A DNA stretch of 64,000 nt from JBMDXB01 sp048594975 (GCA_048594975.1 JBMDXQ010000027.1:62001-126000), one strand, 5' to 3'; counted from the first letter of the stretch, positions 17,869 through 26,558 are shown. A program made the numbers and translations. The notes: generated by a model from the sequence alone, not told the origin.

Positions 17869-17887
17869 GATTGGCACCGTGCCAATC
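17869..17887. promoter_or_regulatory. operator-like palindrome GATTGGCAC-C-GTGCCAATC
   Basis: Perfect nine-base arms around one base, with an extra half site TTGGCACCG starting at 17905, 34 bases further on. It lies in the 301-base gap 17735-18035 between the sigma-54 activator and the STAS gene. It fits an autoregulator or enhancer site. It is not a sigma-54 -24/-12 promoter, because the required GC element is absent at the correct distance. Confidence 0.5.
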
Positions 17888-18035
17888 GGCGGGCGCGGTT
17901 GCGGTTGGCACCGGGTCCCCCGCCACGACCCATCGGATTCACGTAAACCCCAGCGACGTCAGGCGTTACGTGATGTGTCGAGACCGAACGCCGCGACGGT
18001 ACGAGCATCGCTAAGCCTTGACGCGACAGAACACC

Positions 18036-18332
18036 ATGATGTTCCGAGCCACACCACGATTCGCCGACAACGAGTGCGTGCTCAAGCTCGAGGGATGCCT
18101 GGCCGGCGCCTGGGTTCGCGAGCTCGACGCGTGCTGGCGCGAAACCACCAAGGCGCTGGACGGCCGGCCGATGCGGGTCGACCTGACCGACGTCTGCCAC
18201 GCCGACAACGCGGGGCGTGACCTCCTGACGCTGATGTATCTCGCGGGGGTCCGGCTTACGGCACGCGGCTGTGTGATGCCCGAGGTCGTCCGGGAGATCG
18301 AGCAGTCGGTCGCCGGCGGATGGAGGAGTTGA
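18036..18332 (+). CDS. STAS-like domain protein
   Basis: About 98 residues. The pattern LKLEGCLAGAWVRELDACWRETTKAL...MRVDLTDVCHADNAGRDLLTLMYLAGVRL follows a STAS/anti-sigma-antagonist fold: strand, helix, an acidic strand VDLTDV, then the GRxLL helix. The usual phosphorylatable Ser after the D is Ala-Asp-Asn here, so regulation by phosphorylation is doubtful. ATG 18036 is preferred over an upstream TTG. It leads directly into the efflux operon, with the outer-membrane gene starting two bases after its stop. Confidence 0.65.
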   Translation: MMFRATPRFADNECVLKLEGCLAGAWVRELDACWRETTKALDGRPMRVDLTDVCHADNAGRDLLTLMYLAGVRLTARGCVMPEVVREIEQSVAGGWRS

Positions 18333-18334
18333 CC

Positions 18335-19741
18335 GTGTCCCCGACAGCGCGTGCCGCCTTCGTCGTCATTGCCGGCTCGGTCCTCTCTGCATGCACGCTC
18401 GGCCCCGACTACAAGCGGCCGGTCGTCGCCGTTCCCCCCGCGCACCGGGGAGTGCCGGCCACCAGCGACTCGCTCGCCGACGTGAGGTGGTCGGAGCTGT
18501 TCCGTGACGACGCGCTGACCGGGCTGGTCGCCGCCGCGCTGCAGCGGAACTTCGATGTGCGCATCGCGGCCGAGCGGGTCCTGCAGGCGCGCGCCGCGTA
18601 CGGTATCAGGCGGGCGGACCAGTTTCCCGAACTCGGCGCGGCGTTCGACGCGACGGCGGTACGCGCGTCGCAGACTGGCGCGAACCGCGCCATCACCACG
18701 GACGTCCACAGCGGTGTGGCGTACGTGCAGGCAGGGTTCAGCCTGGGATGGGAGCTCGACGTGTGGGGTCGTCTGAAGCGACTGAGCGAAGCGGCGCGCG
18801 CGCAGTACCTCGCGACCGAAGAGGCGCGGCGGGCCGTCGTCACGACGCTCGTCGCCGACGTGATCGAGACGTACCTGACGCTGCGGGCGCTCGATCTCGA
18901 AATGGAAATCGCGAGGAAGACGCGCGACGCGGCGACCGAGAGCCTGCGGCTGACCGAAGCACGGCGCGCCGGCGGCGCGGCGGCCGGCCTGGACGTGCGG
19001 CAGGCGGAGCAGCTCTTGTACACCGCTGCCGGCCAGATCGCGAGCCTCGAACGGGAGATCGCGCAAGCGGAGAACGCGCTCAGCCTGCTGCTCGGACGCA
19101 CGCCGGGCGAGGTGCCGCGCGGCCAGCCGCTGCCGGCGCTCCAGGCGCCGCCGCGCGTGCCCGCGGGACTGCCCTCGGCGCTGCTCGAGCGACGGCCGGA
19201 CATCCGCGAGGCCGAGCAGCAGCTGATTGCCGCCAACGCGCAGATCGGCGCGGCGAAGGCCGAGTACTTCCCGCGCATCAGCCTGACCGGCTTCCTCGGG
19301 GTCCAGAGCCGATCGCTCGCCGATCTGCTGAGCGGGCCGGCGCGGCTCGCCTCGGCGACGGCCGGCGCGGCCCTGCCGCTCTTCAACGCGGGTCGCACGA
19401 AGGCGAACGTCGAGCTGACGGAGGCCCTGCAGCGGGAGGCGCTCGTCACCTACGAGCGCGCCATCTACCGGGCGCTGCGCGAGGTGGCCGACGCGCTGGC
19501 CGCGTACCGGAAGACGAGCGAGCAACGCGCGCAGCAGGAGAGGCTGGTCGAGGCCCTTCTCGAATCGAGCCGGCTCTCGACCGAGCGGTATCGCGCCGGC
19601 ATGGACAGCTACCTGCCCGTGCTCGACGCGCAGCGGAACCTGTTCCAGGGCGAGCTCGACCTGGCGCGGCTGCGCGAGCTGGAGCTCGCGTCAATCGTGC
19701 AGCTTTATCGCGCGCTCGGCGGCGGATGGACTCAGGGATGA
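18335..19741 (+). CDS. RND efflux outer-membrane lipoprotein (NodT/OprM family)
   Basis: 468 residues from GTG 18335. That start is chosen because GGAGGAG (18322-18328) sits six bases upstream; the ATG at 18320 would overlap this ribosome site. A lipoprotein signal (FVVIAGSVLSAC) is followed by the family start CTLGPDYKRPVV. Two OEP repeat halves carry SALLERRPDIREAEQQLIAANAQIGAAKAEYFPRISLTG, the classic NodT segment. The product forms the outer-membrane channel of the tripartite pump encoded by the next two genes. Confidence 0.9.
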   Translation: MSPTARAAFVVIAGSVLSACTLGPDYKRPVVAVPPAHRGVPATSDSLADVRWSELFRDDALTGLVAAALQRNFDVRIAAERVLQARAAYGIRRADQFPELGAAFDATAVRASQTGANRAITTDVHSGVAYVQAGFSLGWELDVWGRLKRLSEAARAQYLATEEARRAVVTTLVADVIETYLTLRALDLEMEIARKTRDAATESLRLTEARRAGGAAAGLDVRQAEQLLYTAAGQIASLEREIAQAENALSLLLGRTPGEVPRGQPLPALQAPPRVPAGLPSALLERRPDIREAEQQLIAANAQIGAAKAEYFPRISLTGFLGVQSRSLADLLSGPARLASATAGAALPLFNAGRTKANVELTEALQREALVTYERAIYRALREVADALAAYRKTSEQRAQQERLVEALLESSRLSTERYRAGMDSYLPVLDAQRNLFQGELDLARLRELELASIVQLYRALGGGWTQG

Positions 19742-19956
19742 GATGAACGCAACTCCCAGCTTCGCAACGGCCGGCTCCCAGAAGCCTCTGGTGGTACAGC
19801 GTGGATTCGCGACTGCCGGGCGCGACACCGTTGATGTCGAGGCGTGGAGTTCGCAACTCGCCACTCTCAGGGCGCGTCTGATGGTGGAAGAGGCGACGAC
19901 GTCGCGTGTGACCGTGACGCGCGGGGCTGCCAATCAGAGATCGGTGAGGAGAGGCA

Positions 19957-21084
19957 ATGGCTAAACGGATGATCATCATGCTCGCGCTGGTGGCGGCCTT
20001 CGTCGCGGCGCTCGGCTTCTTCAAGGTCAGGCAGTTCCAGGCGATGGCGGAGCAGTTCGCCGCCATGCAGCCCCCTCCCGAGGCGGTGACCACGATCGTC
20101 GCGGAGCAGGAGGAGTGGCCGGCGACGCTCAGCGCCATCGGCACTGTCGCCGCCGTTCAGGGTGTGACGGTCAGCGCCGATCTTCCGGGCGTGGTCGATC
20201 GCATCGACTTCGATTCCGGGCGGACGGTGCGCGAGGGCGACGTGCTGGTCCGGCTGGACACGCGACAGGAGCAGGCGCAGCTTGCCGCCGCTGAGGCGCA
20301 GCGGGAGCTGGCGCGCCTCCACTTCGACCGGATGAAAGGCCTGGTCGACCAGGACGCGGTGTCGCGCGCCGAGTACGACAATGCGGCGGCGGGGCGCACG
20401 CAGGCCGAGGCCAGGGTGCGCGAGATCCGCGCCACCATCGAGCGCAAGACCATCCGCGCGCCGTTCTCCGGGATCCTCGGGATTCGCCAGGTGAACCTCG
20501 GCCAGTACCTGAACGGCGGCGATCCGATCGTGCCGCTGCAGTCGCTGAATCCGATCTACGTGAACTTTGGCGTGCCGCAGCAGGACGCGGCGCGCATGCA
20601 GCGCGGACGCGAGGTACAGATCGTCGCCACCGATCTCGGGAACGCGACGTTCACCGGCCGGGTCAGCGCCGCCGATTCGGTCGTCGACGTGACGACGCGC
20701 AACGTGCAGGTCCAGGCGACGCTGGCGAATCCGGGCGGGCGGCTGCGGCCGGGGATGTTCGTCCAGGCGCAGGTGCGGCTCGGCGAGGCCCGCCAGGTAA
20801 TCACGCTGCCGGCCACCGCCATCAGCTACGCGCCGTACGGCGACTCGGTCTTCATCGTCACGGATCTCAGGGACGCCAACGGCACGGCCTACCGTGGCGT
20901 GCGCCAGCAGGTCGTGACGCTGGGAGGCGCCCGCGGCGACCAGGTCGCGGTGCTGTCCGGCGTGCGGGCGGGGGAGGAAGTGGTGACTTCCGGCGTGTTC
21001 AAGCTGCGCAACGGGGCGCCGGTCAGCGTCAACAACGAGGTTCAGCCGGCCAACAGCCCGGCGCCGAAGCCGGAGGACAGCTGA
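19957..21084 (+). CDS. RND efflux periplasmic adaptor (MexA/AcrA-like)
   Basis: 375 residues. An N-terminal membrane anchor (MIIMLALVAAFVAALGFF) precedes a lipoyl/barrel-sandwich segment (VSADLPGVVDRIDFDSGRTVREGDVLVRLD), an alpha-hairpin (about 95-150), and beta-barrel and membrane-proximal domains (GRLRPGMFVQAQVRLGEARQVITLPATAI). It links the OprM-like channel to the RND pump. The stop overlaps the pump start by one base (TGATG). It is separated from the outer-membrane gene by 215 bases that hold only a poor 73-codon reading frame and AACTCC/CAACTCGCC repeat-like sequence. Confidence 0.92.
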   Translation: MAKRMIIMLALVAAFVAALGFFKVRQFQAMAEQFAAMQPPPEAVTTIVAEQEEWPATLSAIGTVAAVQGVTVSADLPGVVDRIDFDSGRTVREGDVLVRLDTRQEQAQLAAAEAQRELARLHFDRMKGLVDQDAVSRAEYDNAAAGRTQAEARVREIRATIERKTIRAPFSGILGIRQVNLGQYLNGGDPIVPLQSLNPIYVNFGVPQQDAARMQRGREVQIVATDLGNATFTGRVSAADSVVDVTTRNVQVQATLANPGGRLRPGMFVQAQVRLGEARQVITLPATAISYAPYGDSVFIVTDLRDANGTAYRGVRQQVVTLGGARGDQVAVLSGVRAGEEVVTSGVFKLRNGAPVSVNNEVQPANSPAPKPEDS

Positions 21085-24000
21085 TGAAGTTCACCGACCT
21101 GTTCGTCAGGCGGCCCGTGCTCGCGGTGGTGGTCAACCTGGTGATCCTGATCGCGGGCCTGCAGTCGATCCGCGCGCTGAGCGTGCGGCAGTACCCGCGC
21201 AGCGACATCGCGGTCATCCGGGTGAGCACGGTCTACGTCGGCGCGAGCGCTGACCTGGTGCGCGGCTTCATCACGACGCCGCTCGAGCGCGTCATCGCCA
21301 GCGCCGACGGCATCGACTACATGGAGTCGTCGAGCGCACAGTCGCTCAGCACGATCACCGTCCACCTCCAGCTCAACTACGACACCAACGCCGCGCTGAC
21401 GCAGATCCAGTCCAAGGTGGCGCAGGTGCGCAACGATCTGCCGCCGGAGGCCGAGGCGCCGATCATCGAGCTCGAGACCGCAGACAACCAGTTCGCGGCG
21501 ATGTACCTCGGGTTCTCGTCGCCGGACATGGACCAGAACCAGATTACCGACTACCTGACCCGCGTGGTGCAGCCGAAGCTGAGCGCCGTCAGCGGGGTCC
21601 AGCGCGCCGACATCCTCGGCGACCGCACCTTCGCGATGCGGATCTGGCTGAAGTCCGACCAGATGGCGGCGCACGGCATCTCCCCCTCGGCGCTCGGCGA
21701 CGCGCTCGCGCGCAACAACTATCTCTCGGCGCTGGGCAAGACCAAGGGATCGATGGTGTCGGTGAACCTCGTGGCCAACACCGACCTGCGCACCGCGGAG
21801 GAGTTCCGCCAGCTGGTCGTCAAGGAAGAGGACGGCGTGGTCGTCCGCCTCGGCGAGATCGCCGACGTCGTCCTTGGCTCGGAGAACTACGAGGAGGACG
21901 TTCGCTTCAACGGCGAGACTGCAACCTTCATGGGCGTGTGGGTCCTGCCCACGGCGAACACGCTCGACGTCATCCGCCGCGTGCGCGAGGAGATCCCGGC
22001 GATCCAGGCGCAGCTGCCCGCGGGCATGACCCTCGGCATCCCCTACGACTCGACCGAGTACATCCAGGACGCCATCGACGAAGTGCTGACCACCCTGAGC
22101 GAGACGCTCGTCATCGTCATCGTCGTGATCTTCCTCTTCCTCGGGTCGATGCGAGCGTTGATGATCCCGGTGGTGGCGATTCCGATCTCGCTGGTCGGCG
22201 CGGTGTTCCTCATGCTCGTCGCCGGGTTCACCATCAACCTGCTGACGCTGCTCGCCATCGTCCTGTCTGTCGGCCTGGTGGTCGACGACGCGATCGTGAT
22301 GGTGGAGAACGTCGAGCGGCACCTGCACGCGGGTAAGCCTCCGTTCGCGGCGGCGCGGGATGGCGCGCGCGAGCTGGTCGGCCCGATCATCGCCATGACG
22401 ATCACGCTCGCGGCGGTGTACACGCCGGTCGGGATCCAGGGCGGTCTGACCGGCGCGCTGTTCCGCGAGTTCGCCTTCACGCTGGCGGCGGCGGTCATCG
22501 TCTCCGGCGTGGTGGCGCTGACGCTGTCGCCGATGATGGGATCGAAGCTGCTGAAGGCCGGCGGGACGACCCGCGGCTTCGCCGGGATGATCAACCGGCA
22601 TTTCGAGGTTGTCCGCGTCACCTACACCCGGATGCTGGCCGGCACGCTCCGCTACCGGCCGGTCGTCCTGGTGCTCTGGGGCATCGTGGCGCTCCTGATC
22701 GTCCCGCTCTACCTGTTTTCGCAGCGCGAGCTGGCGCCGGCCGAGGACCAGGGCGTCGTCGTCGGGATCGTCCAGGCCCCGGCCAACGCCACGGTCGACC
22801 AGACGCGCCTGTTCACGGGGCAGATTCACGCCGTCTACCGCTCCTTCCCCGAGTCGGCGAGCATCTTCCAGATCACCTTCCCGACCGGCGGCTTCGGGGG
22901 CATGGTCACCAAGCCCTGGAGCGAGCGCAGCAAGACGGCACAGCAGCTGCTGATGGAGTCGGCGCCGTTGCTGGCGCGAATTCCGGGCATCCGCGTCATC
23001 CCGATGACGCCGCCGCCGCTCCCCGGCGGCGGCGACTTCCCCGTCGACCTGGTCATCGCCTCCCCGGCCGAACCACAGCAGCTGCGCGAGCTGGGCGAGC
23101 AACTGGTGCAGAAGGCGTTCGCCAGCGGGATGTTCCTGTTCGCCGACGCGGACCTGAAGGTGGATCAGCCGCAGGTGGAGGTCGTCTTCGACCGCGACAA
23201 GCTGCGCTCGCAGGGCGTCGATCTCGCCCAGGCCGGGCGCGACCTGGCGGTGCTCCTCGGCGGCGACTACGTCAACCGGTTCAGCATCGGAGGGCGCAGC
23301 TACAAGGTGATCCCGCAGGTGCGGCGCGGCGATCGGCTGACGCCGGACCAGCTCGCGACGATGTACGTCACCGGTTCGGACGATCGGCTCGTCCCGCTGG
23401 CCACGTTCGCGACGCTGCGGACGACGACCCAGCCCCGCGAGCTGAAGAAGTTCCAGCAGCTGAACGCGGTGCGCATTCAGGGCGTCACGCCGCCGCCGGT
23501 GCCGCTCGACCAGGCCTTGAGCGTCCTCGAGGACGAGGCGCGGAAGATCCTGCCGCAGGGCTTCACCATCGACTACGCCGGCGAGTCGCGGCAGCTGCGC
23601 ACCGAGGGCAGCCGGTTCCTCGGCGTGTTCCTGCTCTCGGCGGTGCTGATCTACCTGGTGCTCGCCGCGCAGTTCGAGAGCTTCCGCGATCCGTTCATCA
23701 TCCTCGCGGGCTCGGTGCCGCTGGCGATCTCCGGCGCGCTGCTCTTCTCGTTCCTCGGCCTGACCACGCTCAACATCTACAGCCAGGTCGGGCTCATCAC
23801 CCTCGTCGGCCTGGTGGCGAAGAACGGCATTCTCATCGTGCAGTTCGCCAACCACCTGCAGGAGACCGGGAGGGACAAGCTGTCGGCGGTCATCGAAGCA
23901 TCGGGCACGCGCCTGCGCCCGATCCTGATGACCACAGCAGCGACGGTGGTGGGGCACGCGCCGCTCGTTGTCGCGACCGGTCCGGGCGCCGGCGCACGCA

Positions 24001-24173
24001 ACAGCATCGGAATCATGCTGGTGAGCGGCATGATCATCGGCACCGCCTTCACGCTCTTCGTGGTGCCGTCGATCTACGTGCTGGTCGCCCGGACCCGCGT
24101 CAGCACCACGGCGGAAGAGAGTCGCGTTCGCGACGAGGTCGGGGAACTGGCGGCAGTAGGAGCTAGGAGCTAG
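21084..24173 (+). CDS. RND efflux permease (HAE-1 family, MexB/MdtB-like)
   Basis: 1029 residues with the RND layout: TM1 at about 10-30, a periplasmic loop (30-330), TM2-6 containing GLVVDDAIVMVEN (proton-relay aspartates in TM4), a second loop, and the TM8-12 block. VVPSIYVLVAR marks the end. The Asp pair DD and its context are intact, so it should be functional. The C-terminal codons VGARS and the TAG stop are themselves part of a TAGGAGC tandem repeat. Substrates are probably lipophilic drugs or solvents. Confidence 0.93.
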   Translation: MKFTDLFVRRPVLAVVVNLVILIAGLQSIRALSVRQYPRSDIAVIRVSTVYVGASADLVRGFITTPLERVIASADGIDYMESSSAQSLSTITVHLQLNYDTNAALTQIQSKVAQVRNDLPPEAEAPIIELETADNQFAAMYLGFSSPDMDQNQITDYLTRVVQPKLSAVSGVQRADILGDRTFAMRIWLKSDQMAAHGISPSALGDALARNNYLSALGKTKGSMVSVNLVANTDLRTAEEFRQLVVKEEDGVVVRLGEIADVVLGSENYEEDVRFNGETATFMGVWVLPTANTLDVIRRVREEIPAIQAQLPAGMTLGIPYDSTEYIQDAIDEVLTTLSETLVIVIVVIFLFLGSMRALMIPVVAIPISLVGAVFLMLVAGFTINLLTLLAIVLSVGLVVDDAIVMVENVERHLHAGKPPFAAARDGARELVGPIIAMTITLAAVYTPVGIQGGLTGALFREFAFTLAAAVIVSGVVALTLSPMMGSKLLKAGGTTRGFAGMINRHFEVVRVTYTRMLAGTLRYRPVVLVLWGIVALLIVPLYLFSQRELAPAEDQGVVVGIVQAPANATVDQTRLFTGQIHAVYRSFPESASIFQITFPTGGFGGMVTKPWSERSKTAQQLLMESAPLLARIPGIRVIPMTPPPLPGGGDFPVDLVIASPAEPQQLRELGEQLVQKAFASGMFLFADADLKVDQPQVEVVFDRDKLRSQGVDLAQAGRDLAVLLGGDYVNRFSIGGRSYKVIPQVRRGDRLTPDQLATMYVTGSDDRLVPLATFATLRTTTQPRELKKFQQLNAVRIQGVTPPPVPLDQALSVLEDEARKILPQGFTIDYAGESRQLRTEGSRFLGVFLLSAVLIYLVLAAQFESFRDPFIILAGSVPLAISGALLFSFLGLTTLNIYSQVGLITLVGLVAKNGILIVQFANHLQETGRDKLSAVIEASGTRLRPILMTTAATVVGHAPLVVATGPGAGARNSIGIMLVSGMIIGTAFTLFVVPSIYVLVARTRVSTTAEESRVRDEVGELAAVGARS

Positions 24174-24194
24174 GAGCTGGAAGCTGGCAACTGG
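24157..24194 (+). repeat. drifting 7-base tandem repeat across a stop codon
   Basis: Three TAGGAGC units are followed by TGGAAGC, TGGCAAC and TGGG. The first units encode the last residues and the TAG stop of the RND permease; the last run almost into the methyltransferase start. One of four such loci in the window (see also 25721, 52931 and 57061). Confidence 0.75.
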
Positions 24195-24210
24195 GAAAAT
24201 GGAGTCCAGC

Positions 24211-24864
24211 ATGATCCGCGCGAAATCGGAACGGACGTATCTGCCGGCGGCCGGGAGGGACGCCTTCCTGCCGTTCTATGACCCGCTGGTGAAGCTGCTC
24301 GGCTTCGATCGGATGCGGATGCTGCTGCTCGAGCAGGCGGCGCTGCGGCCAGGCGATCGCGTCCTCGACGTCGGCTGCGGCACCGGCACGCTCGCGGTGC
24401 TCATCAAGCGTCTCTACCCGAGCGTCGACGTGGTCGGCCTCGATCCCGATCCGAAGGCGCTTGGCAGGGCGCGGCGGAAGGCGGAGCGCGCCGGCGTGTC
24501 CGTCACGTTCGACCGGGGCTTCGCCGACGCGCTCGCGTATGCCGACGCCACCTTCGATCGCGTGTTCTCATCGATGATGTTCCATCACCTTCCCGCCGAG
24601 GCGAAGGACGGGGCGCTGCGGGAGGCCCGTCGGGTCCTCAAGCCGGGTGGACGCCTCGAGTTCCTGGACTTCGCGGGCCACGACCGGGGCGCGCACGGCA
24701 TTCTCGCGCACCTGTTTCACGCGCACGGCCTGCTGCGCGACAATGCTGACGCGCGCATCCTCGAACGCATGGCGCGGGCGGGGTTCGTGGAGCCGCGGAG
24801 GGTCCGCGACAAGAGCACCCTGTTCGGGCGCCTGGGATATTTCCAGGCATGGGTCGCGCGATAG
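24211..24864 (+). CDS. class I SAM-dependent methyltransferase
   Basis: 217 residues. Motif I VLDVGCGTGTLAVLIKRLYP, GLDPDPKALGRARRKAERAG, ATFDRVFSSMMFHHLP and RRVLKPGGRLEFLDFAGHD show a Methyltransf_25/UbiE-type enzyme. Its acceptor is unknown. Start ATG 24211 is preferred because GGAG lies six bases upstream; ATG 24199 is an in-frame alternative. It follows the RND pump on the same strand after a tandem repeat and may be read through from that operon. Confidence 0.85.
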   Translation: MIRAKSERTYLPAAGRDAFLPFYDPLVKLLGFDRMRMLLLEQAALRPGDRVLDVGCGTGTLAVLIKRLYPSVDVVGLDPDPKALGRARRKAERAGVSVTFDRGFADALAYADATFDRVFSSMMFHHLPAEAKDGALREARRVLKPGGRLEFLDFAGHDRGAHGILAHLFHAHGLLRDNADARILERMARAGFVEPRRVRDKSTLFGRLGYFQAWVAR

Positions 24865-24895
24865 GCGACGGCCCACCGGCGGGGGAGGAGGCCTG

Positions 24896-25252
24896 ATGAA
24901 AGCCAGGCCGAGCACCATCGACCAGTACCTCGCCGCGCTGAGCGCCGACACGCGCGCGGCCCTCGAGAACCTGCGCAAGACGATCAGGTCCGCCGCCCCG
25001 GGGGCGGAGGAGTGCATCAGCTATTCGCTGCCGGCGTTCCGGCTCGACGGCAAGCTGCTCGTCGGCTTCGGCGCCTCCTCGAACCATTGCTCGATGTACC
25101 CGATGAGCGGCACGACGGTGAAGACGCTAAAGAAGGACCTCGAGGGCTACGCGACCACGAAGGGAACGATCCGCTTCCACCCGGACCATCCCTTGCCGCC
25201 GGCACTGGTTCGGAAAGTCGTGAAGACCCGGATTGCGGAGAACGCCGGCTGA
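24896..25252 (+). CDS. DUF1801 (YdhG-like) family protein
   Basis: 118 residues. It shows the family pattern: TIDQYLAALSADTRAALENLRKTIRSAAPGAEECISYSLPAFRLDGKLLVGFGA, then a SSNHCSMYPMSG segment and TKGTIRFHPDHPLPPALVRKVVKTRI. This is the frataxin-like/iron-chaperone-like fold group, of uncertain biochemical role. GGAGG precedes ATG 24896 at normal spacing. It is tail to tail with trmO, with no gap. Confidence 0.85.
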   Translation: MKARPSTIDQYLAALSADTRAALENLRKTIRSAAPGAEECISYSLPAFRLDGKLLVGFGASSNHCSMYPMSGTTVKTLKKDLEGYATTKGTIRFHPDHPLPPALVRKVVKTRIAENAG

Positions 25253-25708
25253 TTACGTTCGCCGGCGCCGCGTCTCCGCCTCCCCCAGCCAGCCGCGGCG
25301 GATCTTCTCCTCCGGAACGCTCGTCAGGTAGGGCTTGATGTCGAGGACCGGCGTGCCGTCGAGCATGTCGACGCCGCGGACGTACAGCTGGCTGCCGTCG
25401 CGGCGCACCAGCTCGACGACGGTGAGGCCGATCGGGTTCGGCCGCTGCGGCGAGCGCGTGGCAAAGACGCCGTGCGGCCGGTCGTCGCTCGGCGGCCGCG
25501 CCTCGAGCACGTCGCCGGGCTCGCCACGATCGAAGACCCACAGCACGATCAGATGCGAGAAGCCCTCGATGTCCTGGAGTCCCCGGGCGAGCTCGGGCAG
25601 CACGTCGATGACCCCCTCCGCATCGTGCTTCGCATCCAGGCCCTTCGGGACTTGCTTCGTTTCGGTATAGCCACTGCGAATGTACCCGATCGGGTGCATC
25701 GTGAACAT
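25253..25708 (-). CDS. trmO: tRNA (N6-threonylcarbamoyladenosine(37)-N6)-methyltransferase TrmO
   Basis: 151 residues of the TsaA/YaeB/TrmO family: HPIGYIRSGYTETKQVPKG at the start, HLIVLWVFDRGEP, and the hallmark RSPQRPNPIGLTVVELVRRDG, with DIKPYLTSVP late. It uses SAM to methylate t6A37 in tRNA. The frame is open far upstream, but that stretch includes the low-complexity repeat at 25721-25779. ATG 25708, preceded by AGGA, gives a normal family N-terminus. The protein ends soon after the TsaA fold and lacks the longer E. coli C-terminal domain. Confidence 0.88.
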   Translation of the reverse strand: MFTMHPIGYIRSGYTETKQVPKGLDAKHDAEGVIDVLPELARGLQDIEGFSHLIVLWVFDRGEPGDVLEARPPSDDRPHGVFATRSPQRPNPIGLTVVELVRRDGSQLYVRGVDMLDGTPVLDIKPYLTSVPEEKIRRGWLGEAETRRRRT

Positions 25709-25720
25709 CCCGGTTCCTTG

Positions 25721-25779
25721 GTCAGTCGATAGTCGATAGTCAGAGTCAGCGTCAGAGTCGAAGTCAGAGTCGCGAGTCT
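25721..25779. repeat. drifting GTC(G/A)A-type tandem repeat
   Basis: About ten GTC-initiated units of six or seven bases in a row: GTCGATA twice, then GTCAGA, GTCAGC, GTCGAA and GTCGCGA variants. It fills most of the gap between the DCC gene's stop (25852) and the trmO start (25708). Same behaviour as the repeats at 24157, 52931 and 57061, but with an unrelated unit. Confidence 0.75.
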
Positions 25780-25851
25780 GCAGCCTGAACTCCGCGGGCG
25801 TTCCTGCAAAGAACGCCGCCTCGCCGTATGGGCGCCGTGTACGCTCGGAGC

Positions 25852-26283
25852 CTACTCCAGGAACCTCGCGCGGTGCTCGGGCGGTGGCACCGGGCATGCC
25901 TCGTGCCGGCCGAAGGCGCGGTAGCGCCAGCGGGCCACCCAATCATATGTCCAGCCACGCACGAACGGCGGGGCGAGTCGGGCGACGCGGGCGGCAAGCG
26001 GCCAACCCTTCCCCAGCCTTTCGAGAATGAACAGCGCCCCACTGGACTTGTCCAGCAGCCGCTCGGACGGGAGCCCCGCGTCCACGACCACGACCAGCGT
26101 GTCGAGCGCGTCTGGATCCCGGTCGTGCCTCGCCAGCGTCGCGCGCGCGAACTCGCCCTGGAGCGGTGCGAACCTGAACACGCCGGGGCGATCCCGCGCG
26201 AGCACGAACCGCACGACGCCGTTGCAGAGCGCGCACACGCCGTCGTAGAGCACGATCGGGCCGGGCTCGCCGTCGTCGCGCAC
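25852..26283 (-). CDS. DCC family thiol-disulfide oxidoreductase-like protein
   Basis: 143 residues. YDGVCALCNGVVRFVLARD at the N-terminus is the DxxCxxC signature of the DCC family (DUF393), followed by FRFAPLQGE, DTLVVVVDAG and DWVARWRYRAFGRHEACPVP at the end. The CxxC pair suggests redox chemistry, although no reaction is established for the family. The start is GTG 26283 with no Shine-Dalgarno; TATCCT ends six bases upstream. Confidence 0.85.
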   Translation of the reverse strand: MRDDGEPGPIVLYDGVCALCNGVVRFVLARDRPGVFRFAPLQGEFARATLARHDRDPDALDTLVVVVDAGLPSERLLDKSSGALFILERLGKGWPLAARVARLAPPFVRGWTYDWVARWRYRAFGRHEACPVPPPEHRARFLE

Positions 26284-26289
26284 GTGTGC

Positions 26290-26295
26290 AGGATA
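26290..26295 (-). promoter_or_regulatory. candidate leaderless -10 (TATCCT) for DCC gene
   Basis: TATCCT on the minus strand, then six bases, then GTG 26283. No ribosome-binding site is present. Confidence 0.45.
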
Positions 26296-26482
26296 ACCCG
26301 GCAGTCACGGCGGTTCAGGTCCGGTCGGTTGCATGGCACGCCTGGTCCCCTGAGCGGCAAGGCTTCGGCACACTTGCTGTCGCCGGCCGGCTCGCTCAGG
26401 GTCGTTTACGACGAGCCGACGCAGAAGTCGCGCGTCCTCGATTCGGCGGCCGCCGTGTACACCGCGTGCGACGAATCTGATC

Positions 26483-26518
26483 TTGACAATCCACCTCATC
26501 AGGTGGATCGTGTATTAC
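26483..26518 (+). promoter_or_regulatory. promoter with 20-bp dyad overlapping the spacer (metal island)
   Basis: TTGACA (26483-26488) is followed at once by the perfect dyad ATCCACCT-CATC-AGGTGGAT (26489-26508) and then TGTATTAC. A long spacer occupied by a dyad is the arrangement used by MerR-type activators or by repressors in metal-efflux operons. It is 50 bases upstream of the Cys-rich peptide gene. The rest of the 275-base gap from 26284 holds nothing recognisable. Confidence 0.5.
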
Positions 26519-26558
26519 CGCCGTATCCAGGAATGGCAACGGCAGCAGCGTCGAACCC

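Noticed and set aside
17869..17914. TTGGCAC elements considered as sigma-54 -24/-12 promoters
   Set aside because: The TTGC-type -12 element is missing at the required distance on both strands; an operator or enhancer reading fits better.
19743..19964. 73-codon frame between the efflux channel and adaptor genes
   Set aside because: Low-complexity translation without a domain, no clear ribosome site, and sequence resembling decayed AACTC-type repeats.
21042..24212. 1056-codon minus-strand frame opposite the RND permease
   Set aside because: Composed of Asp/Arg/His/Gln-rich nonsense; the plus strand has a complete RND permease.
24647..24895. Upstream extension of the DUF1801 gene
   Set aside because: Ser/Arg-rich shadow of the methyltransferase; ATG 24896 has a strong ribosome site and gives the family length.
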